Below are positions 6,526-8,496 of a stretch of DNA of 8,496 nucleotides, one piece after another; position 1 is the stretch's first letter, and the number at the start of each line of letters is the position of its first letter. Origin of the DNA: an uncultured Pseudomonadota bacterium. GTDB taxonomy: Bacteria; Myxococcota_A; UBA9042; CAIXZC01. Where the stretch lies: the NCBI GenBank assembly GCA_937884235.1, contig CALGBT010000408.1, positions 1 through 8,496 of the forward strand, given 5' to 3'. The position numbers and the translations under genes are program-made. The notes below the pieces were generated by a model. The model had not been told where the DNA came from and did no database searches. It saw only the letters and a list, made by a program, of their open reading frames with translations.

Positions 6526-7308
6526 TCAGCGCAGGGGCTTGCTGATATACCGGCGCGCCAGCCGATTGTAGGTCGTATCAAGGGCCCATACGGAACTGAG
6601 TGTGAAGTGAGCAAGATGAGATTTCCATGTCTTGCCGGCCCACAGATGGTGGACGAAAGCTCCCGGGTAGTCATGGCTCTCCTCGAACATTGAGCGGATT
6701 CCTGTTTCATCCCAGGATGGCCAATGGAAGCTCTCGACGGGCTCAGCGTGAACTTCGCCGGGTGGGGCCTGCTGGGCGAGAAGGCGGGGCAGGACCACTG
6801 AATGCGTGTTCCAGTAGTCCTGGTTGAAGCTCGTGTAGGCTGCTCGCCACCGCTGCAGAAAAGCGCTGCCAGGTTCTGCCATGACAACGGCATTGGAGAG
6901 ACCGTGGGACCCGGTGCCCGGCGTACTCTCTATCCCCAGCACACAGCGGTGGTGGCGCAGCGAGTCAACGGGTCTGACACTGATGGTATCCATGTCGAGG
7001 TAGAGTCCTCCGAACTCCAGGAGTGCGTCCAGGCGAACGATATCGCTGCGATGCTCGGGGCGGTCGAGAGTGTTGCCATGGATGGAGGTTGGGACCTCGA
7101 CAATGCGGACCTGGACGTGCGGGGCGATGGCCTCCCACCACGGCCCGGCGGGGACGTATCCGGTGTGCAGCACGAGTCTGGCCGGCCCATGAGTCTCCAG
7201 GGCGCTGCGAAAGGCCACATAGTGGACCAGGGAGAAGGGCCGGTCAGAGCGGTCTTCGCGCATGCCGTAGACGAAGTGAACAAGGTTGGGGACGCGGCAT
7301 TTGCTCAT
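6526..7308 (-). CDS. DXD-motif glycosyltransferase (GT32 / Gly_transf_sug type)
   Basis: A 260-aa protein of the family with the 'glycosyltransferase sugar-binding region containing DXD motif' (OCH1-like, found in bacterial capsule and LPS modification enzymes). The start VPNLVHFVYG (6-15) matches the family's typical IPKIIHxxWG-like first strand. The core RSDIVRLDALLEFGGLYLDMD (87-107) contains the DXD motif D105-M106-D107, which binds the metal and nucleotide-sugar. HHLWAGKTW (220-228) corresponds to the late conserved His/Trp block near the active site. No signal peptide or membrane segment is seen, so it probably acts in the cytosol on a lipid-linked or surface-glycan precursor. Start: ATG 7308 with GGAGAA two bases upstream; longer in-frame starts to 7410 would cross its own promoter and lack a Shine-Dalgarno. 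It is isolated from other glycan genes, so the acceptor is unknown. It is divergent from the iron operon. Confidence 0.85.
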   Translation of the reverse strand: MSKCRVPNLVHFVYGMREDRSDRPFSLVHYVAFRSALETHGPARLVLHTGYVPAGPWWEAIAPHVQVRIVEVPTSIHGNTLDRPEHRSDIVRLDALLEFGGLYLDMDTISVRPVDSLRHHRCVLGIESTPGTGSHGLSNAVVMAEPGSAFLQRWRAAYTSFNQDYWNTHSVVLPRLLAQQAPPGEVHAEPVESFHWPSWDETGIRSMFEESHDYPGAFVHHLWAGKTWKSHLAHFTLSSVWALDTTYNRLARRYISKPLR

Positions 7309-7333
7309 GGTTCTCCACGCAGCTGCGAAAGAG

Positions 7334-7362
7334 AGCATAGCAGGATGGTGAGGTACCCTCAA
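7334..7362 (-). promoter_or_regulatory. Candidate sigma70-like promoter of the glycosyltransferase gene
   Basis: On the minus strand TTGAGG (7357-7362) and TATGCT (7334-7339) are 17 bp apart, each matching consensus at four of six positions. The predicted start near 7327 leaves a leader of about 20 bases before ATG 7308. Confidence 0.45.
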
Positions 7363-7391
7363 CGCCCTCTTGCGCATTTGAATTTTGGCAG

Positions 7392-7419
7392 TTGACAGCC
7401 TAAGTTTCAATTGTAAGAT
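7392..7419 (+). promoter_or_regulatory. Sigma70-like promoter of the dtxR-feoA/feoB operon
   Basis: A perfect -35 TTGACA (7392-7397) and TAAGAT (7414-7419; four of six) are separated by 16 bp. The predicted start near 7426 leaves a short leader to ATG 7442. It is divergent from the glycosyltransferase promoter about 30 bp away. Confidence 0.6.
7405..7416. promoter_or_regulatory. Imperfect palindrome in promoter spacer, possible metalloregulator operator
   Basis: TTTCAATTGTAA is a 12-bp palindrome with one mismatched pair, centred on CAATTG and reaching into the -10 box. GCCTAA (7398-7403) just upstream resembles a half of the DtxR box. Autoregulation by the product of the following gene is a reasonable inference from position, but the match to known DtxR or MntR sites is poor. 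Confidence 0.3.
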
Positions 7420-7430
7420 GTGTCTAACAT

Positions 7431-7435
7431 GGAGG
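7431..7435 (+). promoter_or_regulatory. Ribosome binding site fixing the regulator start
   Basis: GGAGG lies six bases before ATG 7442. The upstream in-frame start at 7385 precedes the predicted promoter and has no such site. Confidence 0.75.
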
Positions 7436-7441
7436 GTGTGG

Positions 7442-8182
7442 ATGGGCCCGGTTGAAGTACTTACCCCAGCATTGGAAGATTATCTCGAAACTGTGTTTCT
7501 GCTGGTAGAGCGTCACAAGTTTGCGCGGGTCCGAGATATTGCCGTGGAGCGCGGGGTCAAGCCAGGTTCTGTGTCGCCGGCAATGAAGCGTCTGGCCGAC
7601 CTCGGCCTGGTTAAGTATGTACAGCGCGAGTATGTTGATTTGACCGAAACGGGCCGTGTTGCAGCCCGTCGGGTTTTGGCGCGCCACACAGTGCTTTTCC
7701 GCTTCTTTCGGGACCTGTTGAAGTTGCCTGAGGAGCTTTCAGAGAGCGAAGCCTGTGCGATGGAGCACAGTCTCTCGAGTGCGACCATGGATCGGATGGT
7801 CAGTCTGTTTGAATTTCTGGATGCTTGCCCCCAGAGTCCGGACAGCCTGCTGGCGCGGTTCCATCAGTGCCCTATTGCCAATGCTGACTGCGAGGATTGT
7901 AAGCCGGGTTGCGAGCATGAGGGAGCAGGTGTGGAGGCTACCAATCCGCTATCGGAGTTGGCTGCTGGGGAGCGCGGAATCGTCGTGCGCATTGGTTCTC
8001 ACGGCGCCATTCGCCAGCGCCTATTGAATATGGGTATGTTGCCCGGGACGGAACTGACTGTTGAACGCTATGCCCCCGGCGGCGACCCCGTCTGGATTCG
8101 ATTGGGAACCAGTCAGGTGGCTTTGCGACGCCACGAGGCGGATGCGCTGCACGTGAAGGCCTTGGCGCCGGAGATTGCATAG
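7442..8182 (+). CDS. DtxR-family metalloregulator fused to a FeoA domain
   Basis: A 246-aa fusion. Residues about 5-75 are a winged helix (ALEDYLETVFLL; RDIAVERGVKPGSVSPAMKRL as recognition region; VDLTETG wing). Residues 76-130 are the dimerisation and metal domain. By alignment with B. subtilis MntR and DtxR, the primary site would be D13, E16, H82, C105, E108 and H109. A linker (about 141-166) has four cysteines, C143, C150, C153 and C157. Residues about 168-240 are a FeoA (SH3-like) domain: SELAAGERGIVVRI, LLNMGMLPGTELTV, VALRRHEADALHV. DtxR regulators repress uptake genes when Fe2+ or Mn2+ is bound; FeoA partners FeoB at the membrane. Because feoB follows 4 bp downstream, the protein probably senses iron, controls its own operon and assists FeoB. 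Length equals the sum of both modules, with no sign of a frameshift. Confidence 0.92.
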   Translation: MGPVEVLTPALEDYLETVFLLVERHKFARVRDIAVERGVKPGSVSPAMKRLADLGLVKYVQREYVDLTETGRVAARRVLARHTVLFRFFRDLLKLPEELSESEACAMEHSLSSATMDRMVSLFEFLDACPQSPDSLLARFHQCPIANADCEDCKPGCEHEGAGVEATNPLSELAAGERGIVVRIGSHGAIRQRLLNMGMLPGTELTVERYAPGGDPVWIRLGTSQVALRRHEADALHVKALAPEIA

Positions 8183-8186
8183 GGAT

Positions 8187-8496
8187 ATGGAAACCAAAGG
8201 AATATCGCCGCTGACCTCCCGAGTGGTTCTGGCGGGCAACCCCAACTCCGGGAAGACTTCTCTCTTCAATCGTCTGACCGGGGCAAGGCAGCACGTGGGA
8301 AACTATCCCGGCGTTACTGTGGAGAGCCGCGAGGGACGACTGGAAGTGGGCGGTCAGACGGTTCGCCTGGACGATTTGCCGGGTACCTATGGGCTGGAGC
8401 CATGGTCTGCCGAGGAGAAGGTCGCTCGTGCTGAGTTGCTGGAGCGGCGTCCTGACGCAGCAATTATCGTGGTGGACTCAAGTGCTCCCGTGCGCG
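8187..8496 (+). CDS. feoB: Ferrous iron transporter FeoB, N-terminal part (cut by window end)
   Basis: The first 103 codons of an open frame running off the window. It is the G domain of FeoB, the GTPase-coupled Fe2+ permease of the inner membrane. The P-loop G1 is GNPNSGKTSLFN (17-28). G2 is the Thr in YPGVTVE (T44). G3 is DLPGTYGL (63-70), the characteristic FeoB form of DxxG. IIVVDSSAPVR (93-103) is the strand before the G4 motif, which lies beyond the edge. ATG 8187 is 4 bp after the regulator stop, with AGGG at 8181-8184 close upstream, so translation is probably coupled to the upstream fusion gene. Mn2+ cannot be excluded as substrate without the membrane domain, but the FeoA partner points to Fe2+. 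Confidence 0.93.
   Translation, partial: METKGISPLTSRVVLAGNPNSGKTSLFNRLTGARQHVGNYPGVTVESREGRLEVGGQTVRLDDLPGTYGLEPWSAEEKVARAELLERRPDAAIIVVDSSAPVR

Noticed and set aside
7309..7410. Longer glycosyltransferase start at 7410
   Set aside because: It would begin upstream of the predicted promoter for this gene, overlap the regulator promoter and lack a ribosome binding site. The family's first conserved strand starts just after ATG 7308.

Overview
This window comes from a GC-rich Gram-negative bacterium that I cannot place to species. It has an outer membrane: one gene encodes a secreted protein ending in Phe, the usual C-terminal signature of outer-membrane beta-barrels. The REP-associated (Y1) transposase, the archaeal/eukaryotic-like glyoxylate/hydroxypyruvate reductase and the DtxR-FeoA fusion are gene types I associate with deltaproteobacterial, planctomycete or Hydrogenedentes-like genomes, but this lineage guess is weak. 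There are no RNA genes, CRISPR arrays, phage genes or complete insertion sequences.

Layout. Positions 1-222 hold a REP-like repeat cluster, followed by a small Y1 transposase (223-780, +). A large integral-membrane GT-C-like protein lies convergently on the minus strand (818-2923). A 160-bp divergent promoter region (2924-3083) separates it from a small outer-membrane protein gene (3084-3854, +). Next comes a fragment of an NCS2-type permease (3897-4244), which has only the first quarter or so of the usual length. It runs directly into a D-2-hydroxyacid dehydrogenase of the glyoxylate/hydroxypyruvate reductase type (4261-5220, TTG start). A cation diffusion facilitator with an extra C-terminal domain follows (5294-6487). 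A DXD glycosyltransferase sits on the minus strand (6526-7308). It is divergent from a DtxR-type metalloregulator fused to FeoA (7442-8182), which is followed 4 bp later by the start of feoB (8187 to the window edge).

How the genes work together. The clearest functional unit is the right-hand end. The DtxR-FeoA fusion and FeoB form an operon for ferrous iron uptake in which metal sensor and transporter accessory are one polypeptide. It has a good sigma70-like promoter with a small palindrome in its spacer. The CDF exporter nearby is a second divalent-metal gene but has its own leader. The permease fragment and reductase may once have formed a purine/glyoxylate-type unit; this is inference. 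The two glycosyltransferase-like genes are not adjacent to each other or to a polysaccharide cluster.

Starts were revised where Shine-Dalgarno spacing or overlap argued for it: the membrane protein at 2923, the outer-membrane protein at 3084, the CDF at 5294, the glycosyltransferase at 7308 and the regulator at 7442. The most interesting points are the Cys-rich linker and mixed metal site of the DtxR-FeoA fusion, the truncated permease coupled to the reductase, the REP-like repeats beside the Y1 transposase, and the perfect palindrome over the -35 of the outer-membrane protein gene. I see no clearly new multi-gene system.
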